NCBI RefSeq assembly: GCF_036985595.1 | Contig: NZ_BTPU01000027.1 | Coordinates: forward strand, 124,001 to 188,000 | Reading direction: 5' to 3' | Origin: Vallitalea maricola | GTDB lineage: Bacteria > Bacillota > Clostridia > Lachnospirales > Vallitaleaceae | DNA length: 64,000 bases | Part shown: piece by piece, positions 44,171 to 53,163 of the stretch | How the letters are laid out: each line of letters opens with the position of its first letter | Numbering within the stretch: the first letter of the stretch is position 1 | The notes under the pieces: model-generated | Database searches by the model: none | Seen by the model: only the letters and a program-made list of their open reading frames with translations | What the model was told of the DNA's origin: nothing | Program-made: the position numbers and the translations under genes

Positions 44171-45763
44171 ATGAAAAAAGTATTTGTGTGGTGTAATATC
44201 ATAATTATAACAATAACGCTGCTATGTAGTTCTAGTAATATATATGCAGAGGATAATAGTATACAAGAATTGAGAGTTGGATTAAGACAATTATATGAGG
44301 AGAAAGAGTTTATTACAGTTAATAATAAAGTTTTGAATATGGGGTATGTTGTGCAGGATGAATATATATCTGAACAGGTATTCATGTCAAATGATGGTTT
44401 CGTATTCAGAGCTGCTACTTCTGACTACTTAATATCCATAAATAGTTTTGATACATATGATAAGGCTAATGAGAGTGTTAAGTCTTTGAAGGGTCAGGGT
44501 TATAAAGCTTATGCTGGGAATGCTTCAAAAGGTATATGGAAGATATATATTGAGGCACAAAATAGTGATGAAGCTAGGATTTTATTATCCAAGTTGAATG
44601 GAAAAGATGGATTAACTTATGAAAAAGTAGCTGATAATGGTTGCAGGACAATCATGGAGTTATCAGCAGGTGAATGTCTTGTTATGGAAAATACATATCA
44701 ATATCCTCAGTTTTCATCTATGAGTAATGATGAGGATACTAATTATATTGATTTGGGAGATAGACAATACAGAGGTAGATTAGAATTCGGGAGATATGAT
44801 GAATCTGGTATTACAGCAATTAATATAGTTCCTATGAATTATTATCTATATAGTGTGTTAGCATCGGAAATGTCACCATCCTGGCCTATAGAAGCTTTAA
44901 AAGCTCAAGCTCTTGCAGCAAGGAATTATGCTGTTTATTATATGCAGAAAGACAGCAAATATCCTAATAAGCCATATGTAGTGTGTGATAAAACCAATTC
45001 TCAAGCATATAAAGGATGTTCGGTAGAACACCCAAATACTATAATAGCTGTTAATGAGACAGCAAATAAGTTGATTTATTATCAAGGTGATGTTATTCAG
45101 GCAACTTTCTTTTCGACAAGTGGTGGACATACTGAAAATAGTGAAAATGTATGGAATGGTACAGTGCCATTCATGAAAGGGGTACCTGATATCTATGAAA
45201 TGCAGCCAGCTAAGAAGCCATGGATAGTAGAACTTACTTCTGAAGAAATAAAGCAAAGATTGGCGAATTATAATATTGATATAGGAGATATTACAGATGT
45301 TATTCCTATGGGTTATACAGACAGTAAGCGGGTTATTGACCTTAAGATAGTAGGAACACAGGGTGAACATATAATTAATAAAGAAACTATTAGAATATGG
45401 TTAGGGTTATACAGTAGAAAATTTACGCTGGTAAAAGAAGACTATTCCAATAAAAAAATGTTTAATGTTATGGCAGCAGGTTCATTTGTAAAAGTTAAAA
45501 ATATTAACAACGTGTATGTTGCTACTGGTTCTAATAGCAGCAGAAAGTTATCTGTCAATGATGAACAATTGATTATCGTTAGTGGACATAATATTGATAA
45601 TATTCCAACCATATCAGGTAAAAAAGATACATATATATTTGTGGGACAAGGCTATGGGCATGGAGTTGGAATGAGCCAATCAGGAGCTAAAGGTATGGCA
45701 TTAGAAGGTTTTACATATGATGAAATTCTAAAATACTATTATAAAGGTGTAGATATTAAGTAA
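44171..45763 (+). CDS. exported SpoIID/LytB domain protein
   Basis: A 530-residue protein. ATG 44171 follows GGGGG and begins a signal peptide (KKVFVWCNIIIITITLL, cleavage likely after NIYA). An SPOR-like region (about residues 80-150, DKANESVKSLKGQGYKAY) could bind bare glycan. The SpoIID domain spans about 215-530, with MNYYLYSVLASEMSPSWPIEALKAQALAARNYA and the closing GQGYGHGVGMSQSGAKGMA. It is a probable lytic transglycosylase at the cell wall, for sporulation or division. It is a paralogue of the protein at the left edge of the window. QueA follows after 81 bp. Confidence 0.85.
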   Translation: MKKVFVWCNIIIITITLLCSSSNIYAEDNSIQELRVGLRQLYEEKEFITVNNKVLNMGYVVQDEYISEQVFMSNDGFVFRAATSDYLISINSFDTYDKANESVKSLKGQGYKAYAGNASKGIWKIYIEAQNSDEARILLSKLNGKDGLTYEKVADNGCRTIMELSAGECLVMENTYQYPQFSSMSNDEDTNYIDLGDRQYRGRLEFGRYDESGITAINIVPMNYYLYSVLASEMSPSWPIEALKAQALAARNYAVYYMQKDSKYPNKPYVVCDKTNSQAYKGCSVEHPNTIIAVNETANKLIYYQGDVIQATFFSTSGGHTENSENVWNGTVPFMKGVPDIYEMQPAKKPWIVELTSEEIKQRLANYNIDIGDITDVIPMGYTDSKRVIDLKIVGTQGEHIINKETIRIWLGLYSRKFTLVKEDYSNKKMFNVMAAGSFVKVKNINNVYVATGSNSSRKLSVNDEQLIIVSGHNIDNIPTISGKKDTYIFVGQGYGHGVGMSQSGAKGMALEGFTYDEILKYYYKGVDIK

Positions 45764-45844
45764 TAATTAGTAGTATAATAGGAAAGGATTTTATTATCAT
45801 TGATAATGTTAGATAAATATATTTAAAAGGAATAGGAGACATTA

Positions 45845-46870
45845 ATGAAACGTAAAGATTTTGATTTTAATTTACCAGAGGAATTAATTGCACAGGATCC
45901 TTTGAAGGACAGGTCAAGTTCAAGGATGTTAGTTCTTAATAAAGAAACAGGAGAAACTAAGCATAAAATATTTAAGGATATTATAGATTATTTAGATAAA
46001 GGTGATTGCTTAGTATTGAATAATACAAGGGTAATTCCAGCAAGACTTATTGGAAGTAGAGAGAAAACTCATGGGAAAGTTGAGTTCTTATTATTAAAAA
46101 GACTAGAAAATGATAATTGGGAAGTAATGGTAAAACCAGGTAGGAAAGCAAAACATGGAGATAGAATAGAATTTGGTAATGGTCTATTGAAGGCAGAAGT
46201 CTTAGAAGTTGTTGAGGGTGGAAATAGAATAGTTAGGTTTGAATATGAAGGTATATTTGAACAAGTATTAGATGAACTTGGACAAATGCCTCTACCACCT
46301 TATATAACACATCAATTGGAAGATAAAGAAAGATATCAAACTGTTTATGCAAAACATAGAGGATCTGCGGCAGCGCCAACGGCAGGATTACATTTTACTC
46401 CTGATCTATTGAAGGCAGTCGAAGATAAAGGAATAAAGATTGCTTATGTAACACTCCATGTAGGACTTGGAACTTTTAGACCAGTAAAAGTTGATGATAT
46501 ATTAGAGCATACAATGCATTCTGAATATTATTGGATTGAAGAGGAAGAAGCAGATAAAATCAATGAAACCAAGAAGAATGGTGGAAGAGTCATCGCAGTT
46601 GGGACAACCAGTAGTCGTACTTTGGAATCTGTTGCTGACGATAACGGTTATGTTAAGGCATCAAAAGGATGGACAGACATTTTCATTTATCCAGGCTATA
46701 AATTCAAAGTGGTAGATGCTTTAATAACTAACTTCCATTTGCCAGAATCAACATTAATTATGTTAGTTTCAGCTCTAGCAGGAAGAGAAAATGTATTAAA
46801 TGCATATAAAATTGCTGTAGATGAAAGATATAGATTCTTTAGTTTTGGAGATGCGATGCTTATTAAATAA
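45845..46870 (+). CDS. queA: S-adenosylmethionine:tRNA ribosyltransferase-isomerase
   Basis: A 341-residue enzyme that builds epoxyqueuosine on tRNA at wobble position 34. Family motifs are intact: FDFNLPEELIAQDPLKDRSSSRML at the start, LVLNNTRVIPARL, the central YAKHRGSAAAPTAGLHFTPDLL, and the end NFHLPESTLIMLVSALAG. The length is normal and there is no insertion. The tgt gene, often adjacent, is not within this window. A terminator follows at 46936. Confidence 0.97.
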   Translation: MKRKDFDFNLPEELIAQDPLKDRSSSRMLVLNKETGETKHKIFKDIIDYLDKGDCLVLNNTRVIPARLIGSREKTHGKVEFLLLKRLENDNWEVMVKPGRKAKHGDRIEFGNGLLKAEVLEVVEGGNRIVRFEYEGIFEQVLDELGQMPLPPYITHQLEDKERYQTVYAKHRGSAAAPTAGLHFTPDLLKAVEDKGIKIAYVTLHVGLGTFRPVKVDDILEHTMHSEYYWIEEEEADKINETKKNGGRVIAVGTTSSRTLESVADDNGYVKASKGWTDIFIYPGYKFKVVDALITNFHLPESTLIMLVSALAGRENVLNAYKIAVDERYRFFSFGDAMLIK

Positions 46871-46935
46871 CAAAAATAGTAAGTAATAACTTTTGTTCAG
46901 AAATATAATAGATAAAAGCATGCAAAGCAACAACA

Positions 46936-46975
46936 AGACAGGGTTACTGATGTTTGCAGTAAGTCTGTTTTTTAT
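46936..46975 (+). terminator. rho-independent terminator after queA
   Basis: AGACAGGGTTACTG (46936-46949) pairs imperfectly with CAGTAAGTCTGT (46957-46968), followed by TTTTTT. The rest of the gap to 47182 is AT-rich. It contains a TGTTAAT direct repeat but no CtsR-type heptad that I can find. Confidence 0.75.
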
Positions 46976-47182
46976 AACTAAAAACCGAAACTTTATTATA
47001 GCTGTTTTATATTGGAAAGAATAAGAATATAATATAGAAAAATTGTTAATAAACTGTTAATTTCATAAATAATTTAGTAAATAATATAGACTAATAACTG
47101 TAAATGTGTTAAGTTAATAAGATAGTAAGGATAATAGTAACTAAGCAGATAGTTGTTTGTTTTTATATAGGAGATGATATAT

Positions 47183-49552
47183 ATGAAGTGCTCAATTTGC
47201 CATAAAAATACAGCAGTTGTTTTTGTTTCAAAGATAGTTGATGGAAAGCAAGAACGTTTAGGTATGTGTCTTCCGTGTGCACAAAAAAGTGGTATCGCAC
47301 CTCTAGACCAGCTAATGGGTCAAAGTGGTATGAGTCCAGAAGAATTTGAGAATGTTAATCAACAGATGATGACTATGTTTGAAAATGTGGATATGGACGA
47401 ATTAACATCTTCAATGAATGATCCTGATGGGGCAGAAGGTGGTAATTCTTTTATGAATTTATTAAATAGTGCCTTTTCTGGATTGAAAAATAGTAATAAA
47501 TCAGAGTTTCAACCTGAAGAAGAGATAGAACAGGAACAAGAACAAGTACCTAATACTAATAATGCTTCTGGTTCTGGTGTTAGAACTAAGAAGAAAAAGA
47601 CTGCTAAGAAAAATAAACGTAAGTACCTTGATACTTATGGTATTAATTTAACAGAAAATGCCATTAACGGTAAAGTAGATAGAATTATTGGTAGAAATAG
47701 AGAAATAGATAGAGTTATACAGATACTAAACCGTCGTTCTAAAAACAACCCTATTCTCATTGGAGAACCAGGGGTAGGTAAAACTGCAATTGCTGAGGGG
47801 CTTGCAGTAAGAATAGTTGAAAATCAAATACCTGCAAAACTAATTGGTACCGAAATCTACTTATTGGATTTGACGGCTGTTGTTGCGGGTACACAATTTA
47901 GAGGACAATTTGAATCTAGAATGAAAGCTATAATCAACGAAGCAAAAGAGTGCGGTAACGTAATACTTGTTATAGATGAAGTCCATAATATTGTTGGCGC
48001 TGGTGAAGCAGAAGGCGGTTCAATGAATGCTGCTAATATTTTGAAACCTGCTTTAGCTAGAGGCGAAATTCAAGTAATAGGTGCTACAACCCTCGATGAA
48101 TACAGAAAACACATAGAAAAGGATACAGCATTAGAGAGAAGATTCCAACCTGTTAAGGTTGATGAACCTAGCGCTGAAGATAGTATAGAGATACTAAAAG
48201 GGATTAAGAATTATTATGAGGATTTTCATAAGGTTAAGATATCAGATGAGATAATTGAATATGCGGTAAACCTTTCAGAAAGATATATTAACGATAGATT
48301 TTTACCAGATAAAGCAATTGACGTCATAGATGAAGCTGGTTCTCGTGCTAATTTATTAAATCTAGGATTAGTTGAGTTAGAAGCATTAAGAAGAGAATTA
48401 AGCAAAGTCATTGATGAGAAGGAAGAAGCGGCAGCAAACGATGATTATGAAAAAGCTGCAAGGTGTAAAGTAAGTGAATTTGATTTACTTTCTAAGATAG
48501 AGAAGATAGAGAAACAATGTAATAACGTGGCTATTAATAAGGAAGATATTGCATATGTTATTGAAGCATGGACTAAGATTCCTGTTCAAAACATATCTGA
48601 ATCAGAAGCTAAGAAACTTCTTAACTTAGAAGATAGGTTGCATGAGAGAGTTATAGGACAAGAAAATGCAGTTGTTAGATTATCTAAATCAATTAGAAGA
48701 AATCGTTCTGGATTTAGAAAGAGGAAAAAGCCTTCATCATTTATTTTTGTAGGTCCTACTGGTGTAGGTAAGACTGAGTTGACTAAGGCTTTGGCCCATG
48801 AATTATATGGTACAGAAGATGCTATGATTAGATTTGATATGTCAGAGTTCATGGAGAAACATACTGTATCCAAATTGATTGGAGCACCTCCAGGATACGT
48901 AGGATTTGATCAAGCTGGTCAGCTTACTGAAAAAGTAAGACGTAAACCATATTCAGTAATATTGTTAGATGAAATTGAGAAGGCTCATGCTGATGTTTTT
49001 AATATTCTACTTCAGATATTAGAAGATGGAAGATTGACTGATAATACTGGACGTGTGGTAAGTTTTGAAGATACTGTAATTATTATGACATCAAATGCAG
49101 GTACAGCTCAGAAAACTAATGGTATAGGTTTTGGTAAAAATGATTTTGACAGCCTTGAGCGTAAATGTACAGAAGCTTTAGAGCAGGTATTTAGACCTGA
49201 ATTTCTTAATAGAGTAGATGAGACGGTAGTATTTACAGAGTTGAATAAGGATGAACTTAGAGATATTATTGATTTGATGTTAAATGAAGTAATTATAGAA
49301 GCAAAACTTAAGAATATTACTATTAAGATTGCTGAAGACATCAAAGAATTCATCTTGGAAAAAGGTTATGATGCAAAATATGGTGCTAGACCATTAAGAA
49401 GGACAATACAAAGATATATTGAAGATGAGATTGCTGAAAGTTACATTAAAGGTAATATAAAAGATGGTTGTACGGCGATTCTTAATTTGAAAGATGATAA
49501 GATTGTGATTAAAGTAAAGGATAATGATATAGATACAATTGAACATGAATAA
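47183..49552 (+). CDS. clpE: ClpE-like ATP-dependent Clp protease ATPase
   Basis: A 789-residue Hsp100 protein. ATG 47183 has AGGAG nine bases upstream. Instead of the double Clp_N repeat of ClpC it begins with a zinc finger: Cys3-X2-Cys6, 22 residues, Cys29-X2-Cys32, the spacing of ClpE. A Glu/Gln-rich linker follows (about residues 60-145), then AAA1 (Walker A GEPGVGKTA), a UVR-type coiled coil (EKEEAAANDDYEKAARCK) and AAA2 (GPTGVGKTELTKALAHELYG). It ends with the ClpB D2-small domain. It would unfold proteins for ClpP. No mcsA, mcsB or ctsR lies beside it. Confidence 0.85.
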   Translation: MKCSICHKNTAVVFVSKIVDGKQERLGMCLPCAQKSGIAPLDQLMGQSGMSPEEFENVNQQMMTMFENVDMDELTSSMNDPDGAEGGNSFMNLLNSAFSGLKNSNKSEFQPEEEIEQEQEQVPNTNNASGSGVRTKKKKTAKKNKRKYLDTYGINLTENAINGKVDRIIGRNREIDRVIQILNRRSKNNPILIGEPGVGKTAIAEGLAVRIVENQIPAKLIGTEIYLLDLTAVVAGTQFRGQFESRMKAIINEAKECGNVILVIDEVHNIVGAGEAEGGSMNAANILKPALARGEIQVIGATTLDEYRKHIEKDTALERRFQPVKVDEPSAEDSIEILKGIKNYYEDFHKVKISDEIIEYAVNLSERYINDRFLPDKAIDVIDEAGSRANLLNLGLVELEALRRELSKVIDEKEEAAANDDYEKAARCKVSEFDLLSKIEKIEKQCNNVAINKEDIAYVIEAWTKIPVQNISESEAKKLLNLEDRLHERVIGQENAVVRLSKSIRRNRSGFRKRKKPSSFIFVGPTGVGKTELTKALAHELYGTEDAMIRFDMSEFMEKHTVSKLIGAPPGYVGFDQAGQLTEKVRRKPYSVILLDEIEKAHADVFNILLQILEDGRLTDNTGRVVSFEDTVIIMTSNAGTAQKTNGIGFGKNDFDSLERKCTEALEQVFRPEFLNRVDETVVFTELNKDELRDIIDLMLNEVIIEAKLKNITIKIAEDIKEFILEKGYDAKYGARPLRRTIQRYIEDEIAESYIKGNIKDGCTAILNLKDDKIVIKVKDNDIDTIEHE

Positions 49553-49613
49553 TATTTGTAGGCTGCCTGGTGGGTGGCCTATAATATTGTTTAAAATATT
49601 TTGTATACACATA

Positions 49614-49676
49614 TTGACATTTGTAAAAAAAAATGATAATCTTATAATAAATTTAAATCCTAGTATTCTACTAGGA
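49614..49676 (+). promoter_or_regulatory. isc operon promoter region with palindromic operator
   Basis: TTGACA (49614-49619) with GATAAT (49635-49640), or TTGTAA (49621-49626) with TATAAT (49643-49648, 16-bp spacer), can serve as promoter. Downstream, TCCTAGTA (49658-49665) and TACTAGGA (49669-49676) form a perfect 8-bp palindrome 20 bases before the regulator start codon. This is the likely autoregulatory site of the encoded IscR. Confidence 0.6.
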
Positions 49677-49695
49677 ATTGAATTGAGGTGTTAGT

Positions 49696-50115
49696 ATGAA
49701 ATTATCGACGAGAGGTAGATATGGTTTAAGAGCTATGGTAGATCTAGTTGTGAATAGCAAGGAAACCAATATCTCGTTAAAAAGCATATCCCAGCGGCAA
49801 GGTATTTCTATGAACTATCTTGAGCAAATTATTTCTGTTCTTAAGAAATCAGGGTATGTTAAAAGTGTAAGAGGCGCAAAAGGTGGATATTCATTGGCAA
49901 AATCGCCGAAGGATATTTCTGTTGGAGATATATTAAGAGCACTAGAAGGTGATCTTAATCCTGTGGATTGTGCTTTGGTTAATGAAGAAAAACAATGTGA
50001 TGAAGCTGATTGCTGTATTACAAAAATTGTTTGGAAAAAAATTAGTGATAGTATTAATGACGTCGTTAATAATATATCATTGCAAGATTTGGTAGAAGGA
50101 CATAATGATTTATAG
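49696..50115 (+). CDS. iscR: Rrf2-family iron-sulfur regulator IscR
   Basis: A 139-residue Rrf2 protein with a winged HTH (KLSTRGRYGLRAMVDLV, ISQRQGISMNYLEQIISVLKKSGYVKSVRGAKGGYSLA). Unlike the paralogue at 18381, it carries the cluster cysteines: Cys92, Cys101 and Cys106/107 in VDCALVNEEKQCDEADCC. Cys92 matches the first ligand position of E. coli IscR. It would sense Fe-S cluster supply and control the cysteine desulfurase and scaffold genes that follow. A perfect palindrome in its leader (49658-49676) suggests autoregulation. Confidence 0.93.
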   Translation: MKLSTRGRYGLRAMVDLVVNSKETNISLKSISQRQGISMNYLEQIISVLKKSGYVKSVRGAKGGYSLAKSPKDISVGDILRALEGDLNPVDCALVNEEKQCDEADCCITKIVWKKISDSINDVVNNISLQDLVEGHNDL

Positions 50116-50168
50116 TAAAATCTAGAAGAATATGATTAATAAAATATACAGTAAAAGAGGAGATAAAG

Positions 50169-51350
50169 ATGGATAGAAAAGTATATTTTGATAATGCTGC
50201 TACAACTAGTGTTCATCCAGAAGTGTTGGAAGCAATGTTACCATATTTTACACAGAATTTTGGTAATCCTTCAAGTATATATGAAATAGGACAAATTAAT
50301 AAAAATGCTATAGATGATGCAAGAGAACAAGTTGCGAAATTAATAGGTGCCAAGCCAGTAGAAATATTTTTTACTAGTGGAGCGACAGAAGCTGATAACT
50401 GGGCTATAAAAGGTATAGCAGAGAGTTATAAGAATAAAGGAAATCATATTATAACTACAACTGTTGAGCATCACGCTGTTTTACACACATGTGAGTATCT
50501 TGAGAAAAATGGATTTGAAGTTACTTATTTACCTGTTGATGAAAATGGATTAATAAGTATTGATGATCTTAAGAATGCAATAAAAGATACAACAATTTTA
50601 ATAACAATTATGTTTGCTAATAATGAGATAGGAACTATTCAGCCAATAAAAGAGATTGGTGAAGTAGCTAGAGAAAATAAAATTATTTTCCATACTGATG
50701 CTGTGCAAGCTATCGGACAGGTTCCAGTAGATGTAGCGGATATGAATATTGATATGTTATCATTGACTGGTCATAAGCTCAATGGACCAAAAGGTACAGG
50801 TGCCTTGTATGTTAAGAAAGGTATTAAGCTTAAGGCTTTCATTCACGGTGGAGCTCAAGAGAGAAGACGTCGTGGTGGAACAGAGAATGTTCCAGGTATT
50901 GTTGGATTAGGTAAAGCATCAGAGATTGCTGAATCTAACATGGAAGAAAAAACTAAGAAATTAATTAAATTGAGAGATAAATTGATAAAAGGCATTAAAG
51001 AAGAAATACCATATTGCAAGTTGAATGGTGACCCATTAAAAAGATTACCTAACAATGTTAATTATAGTTTTGAATTTATTGAAGGAGAATCATTACTTAT
51101 TATGTTAGACATGAAAGGTATAAGTGCATCTAGCGGTTCTGCTTGTACATCAGGTTCACTTGATCCATCTCATGTATTATTAGGTATTGGTCTTCCTCAT
51201 GAAATAGCACATGGTTCATTAAGATTAACTTTAGGAATTGATAATACAGAAGAAGATATAAATTATATTATTGAAGTTTTACCAGGTATAGTTAAGAGAT
51301 TAAGAGATATGTCACCTTTATATGAGGATTTTGTAAAAAACAATAAATAG
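50169..51350 (+). CDS. iscS: cysteine desulfurase
   Basis: A 393-residue PLP enzyme of the NifS/IscS group. The PLP lysine is Lys203 in SLTGHKLNGPKG. The persulfide cysteine is Cys326 in the flexible loop SGSACTSGSLDPSHVL, which is long enough to be class I. The start YFDNAATTSVHPEVLEAMLPYF is typical. It releases sulfur from cysteine for clusters on the IscU scaffold and, given the next genes, probably for MnmA-dependent tRNA thiolation. It lies in the operon iscR-iscS-iscU-mnmA with short gaps. Confidence 0.96.
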   Translation: MDRKVYFDNAATTSVHPEVLEAMLPYFTQNFGNPSSIYEIGQINKNAIDDAREQVAKLIGAKPVEIFFTSGATEADNWAIKGIAESYKNKGNHIITTTVEHHAVLHTCEYLEKNGFEVTYLPVDENGLISIDDLKNAIKDTTILITIMFANNEIGTIQPIKEIGEVARENKIIFHTDAVQAIGQVPVDVADMNIDMLSLTGHKLNGPKGTGALYVKKGIKLKAFIHGGAQERRRRGGTENVPGIVGLGKASEIAESNMEEKTKKLIKLRDKLIKGIKEEIPYCKLNGDPLKRLPNNVNYSFEFIEGESLLIMLDMKGISASSGSACTSGSLDPSHVLLGIGLPHEIAHGSLRLTLGIDNTEEDINYIIEVLPGIVKRLRDMSPLYEDFVKNNK

Positions 51351-51401
51351 AGTAAATAATTAGGTACTTGTTAATAAATAAAAAAAATTGAGGTGTTAGT
51401 T

Positions 51402-51842
51402 ATGTATACTAAAAAAGTAATGGATCATTTTGTTAACCCTAGAAATATGGGAGAACTTGAAAATGCAGACGGTGTTGGTACTGTTGGAAACGCTAAATGT
51501 GGGGACATTATGCGTATCTACCTAAAAGTGGAAGATGAAATTATCAAAGATGTAACTTTTAAAACTTTTGGATGTGGTGCTGCAGTAGCAACAAGTAGTA
51601 TTGCAACAGAATTAGTTAAGGGAAAATCAATAAAAGACGCTTTAAAAATTACTAATGATGCAGTTGTAGAAGCGCTAGATGGATTACCAAAAGCTAAAAT
51701 ACACTGTTCATTATTAGCTGAAGAAGCTTTACATGCAGCTTTATGGGACTATTCCAAGAAGCATGGTATTGAGATAGAAGGGCTAGAACCACCAAAGGCA
51801 GATATACATGATGACCATCCTATTGATACAGAAGATGAATAA
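51402..51842 (+). CDS. iscU: iron-sulfur cluster scaffold protein
   Basis: A 146-residue IscU/NifU N-terminal type scaffold. ATG 51402 is used because GAGGTG sits six bases before it; the in-frame GTG at 51393 is part of that site. The three ligand cysteines are intact: VGNAKCGDIMRIY (with the adjacent Asp), TFGCGAAVATSSI, and KIHCSLLAEEALHAAL. The C-terminal acidic tail (DIHDDHPIDTEDE) is unusual but harmless. It receives sulfur from IscS encoded just upstream. Confidence 0.96.
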   Translation: MYTKKVMDHFVNPRNMGELENADGVGTVGNAKCGDIMRIYLKVEDEIIKDVTFKTFGCGAAVATSSIATELVKGKSIKDALKITNDAVVEALDGLPKAKIHCSLLAEEALHAALWDYSKKHGIEIEGLEPPKADIHDDHPIDTEDE

Positions 51843-51927
51843 AAAATATTGATAGGGAGATTCAATGATATAACTGATTTATGAATAATACTTAAAAAGT
51901 TGTGTAATATATAGAACAGGTGATTAA

Positions 51928-53010
51928 ATGGACAAAGAAAAAGTAGTAGTTGGTATGTCAGGTGGAGTTGATAGTTCCGTTGCAGCTTATCTACTAAAAG
52001 AACAAGGTTACGATGTTATCGGAGTAACAATGCAGATATGGCAGGATGAAGAAACAGATATCCAAGAAGAAAATGCTGGATGTTGTGGCCTTAGTGCTGT
52101 AGATGATGCCCGTCGTGTTGCAGATGCTCTTGGAATTCCCTATTATGTTATGAATTTCAAAGGAGAGTTCAAGGATAATGTTATAGATTATTTCGTTGAT
52201 GAATATCAAAAAGGTAATACGCCTAATCCATGTATTGCATGTAATAGATATGTAAAATGGGAGTCAATGCTTAAAAGGAGTCTTGCTATAGGTGCTAAAT
52301 ATATAGCAACAGGACATTATGCTAGGGTTATAGAATTACCTAATGGAAGATATACATTAAAGAAAGCGGTTGGTATAAGAAAAGACCAGACTTATGCATT
52401 ATATAACCTTACTCAAGCTCAATTAAAACATACACTCATGCCAGTTGGTGAGTATTCTAAAGAAGAAGTTAGGAAAATTGCAGAAAAGATAAATGTAAGA
52501 ATTGCCAATAAACCAGATAGTCAAGAAATTTGTTTTGTACCTGATAATGATTATTCAGCTTTTATAGAAGATTATACTAATAAAAAAATCCCTGAGGGTA
52601 ATTTTGTAGATGTGAATGGAAAAGTCTTAGGTAGACATAAGGGGATAATTAATTATACGGTAGGTCAACGTAAAGGTCTTGGATTATCTTTAGGCAAACC
52701 GGCTTTTGTTGTAGAGATAAAACCGGATACTAATGAAGTTGTTATTGGAGATAATAGTGACGTATTCAGTGATACGTTATATGCTGATAATGTTAATCTG
52801 ATGGCAATAGAAGAGATAGAAGGCAAGTTGAAGGTAGAGGCTAAGATTCGTTATAGTCATAAACCTGCTTCGTGTACTATAGAGATGGTTGATGAAGATA
52901 CATTGAAATGTGTATTTGATGAGCCACAGAGAGCTATAACACCGGGGCAAGCAGTGGTGTTTTATGATGGGGATATTCTTATTGGTGGAGGAAGCATAAT
53001 AAGAAGATAG
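51928..53010 (+). CDS. mnmA: tRNA-specific 2-thiouridylase
   Basis: A 360-residue enzyme that makes 2-thiouridine at position 34 of Lys, Glu and Gln tRNAs. The PP-loop MSGGVDSSVAAYLL, the first catalytic cysteine in NPCIACNRYVKW and the second in DSQEICFVPDNDY are present, with the GQRKGLG and IGGG(S)I features of the C-terminal beta domains. The length is normal. Its position after iscU fits the use of IscS as sulfur donor. It converges with the patatin gene across the hairpin at 53054-53156. Confidence 0.97.
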   Translation: MDKEKVVVGMSGGVDSSVAAYLLKEQGYDVIGVTMQIWQDEETDIQEENAGCCGLSAVDDARRVADALGIPYYVMNFKGEFKDNVIDYFVDEYQKGNTPNPCIACNRYVKWESMLKRSLAIGAKYIATGHYARVIELPNGRYTLKKAVGIRKDQTYALYNLTQAQLKHTLMPVGEYSKEEVRKIAEKINVRIANKPDSQEICFVPDNDYSAFIEDYTNKKIPEGNFVDVNGKVLGRHKGIINYTVGQRKGLGLSLGKPAFVVEIKPDTNEVVIGDNSDVFSDTLYADNVNLMAIEEIEGKLKVEAKIRYSHKPASCTIEMVDEDTLKCVFDEPQRAITPGQAVVFYDGDILIGGGSIIRR

Positions 53011-53053
53011 GGAATTTTGTTTAAGAATTAAGTGGATAACGGTAGTATATTAA

Positions 53054-53156
53054 AACCATATATAGTGATAATCACTTTCGTTACATTTGTTGTTTTATCT
53101 GTTTTAATAAGGATACAACAAGCTGTAAAAGGTTGTTCTTATCATTATATATGGTT
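53054..53156. terminator. long-armed hairpin between convergent genes
   Basis: The arms 53054-53071 and 53139-53156 pair over 18 bp with one G-T position. The 67-base interior folds further, with TTGTTG opposite CAACAA. It lies between mnmA (plus) and the patatin gene (minus) and probably terminates both. Its core does not resemble the repeats at 40646 and 43864. Confidence 0.55.
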
Positions 53157-53163
53157 ATTTATT

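Noticed and set aside
46871..47182. CtsR operator before the ClpE-like gene
   Set aside because: No tandem GGTCAAA heptads were found; only a TGTTAAT direct repeat is present, which does not fit CtsR.
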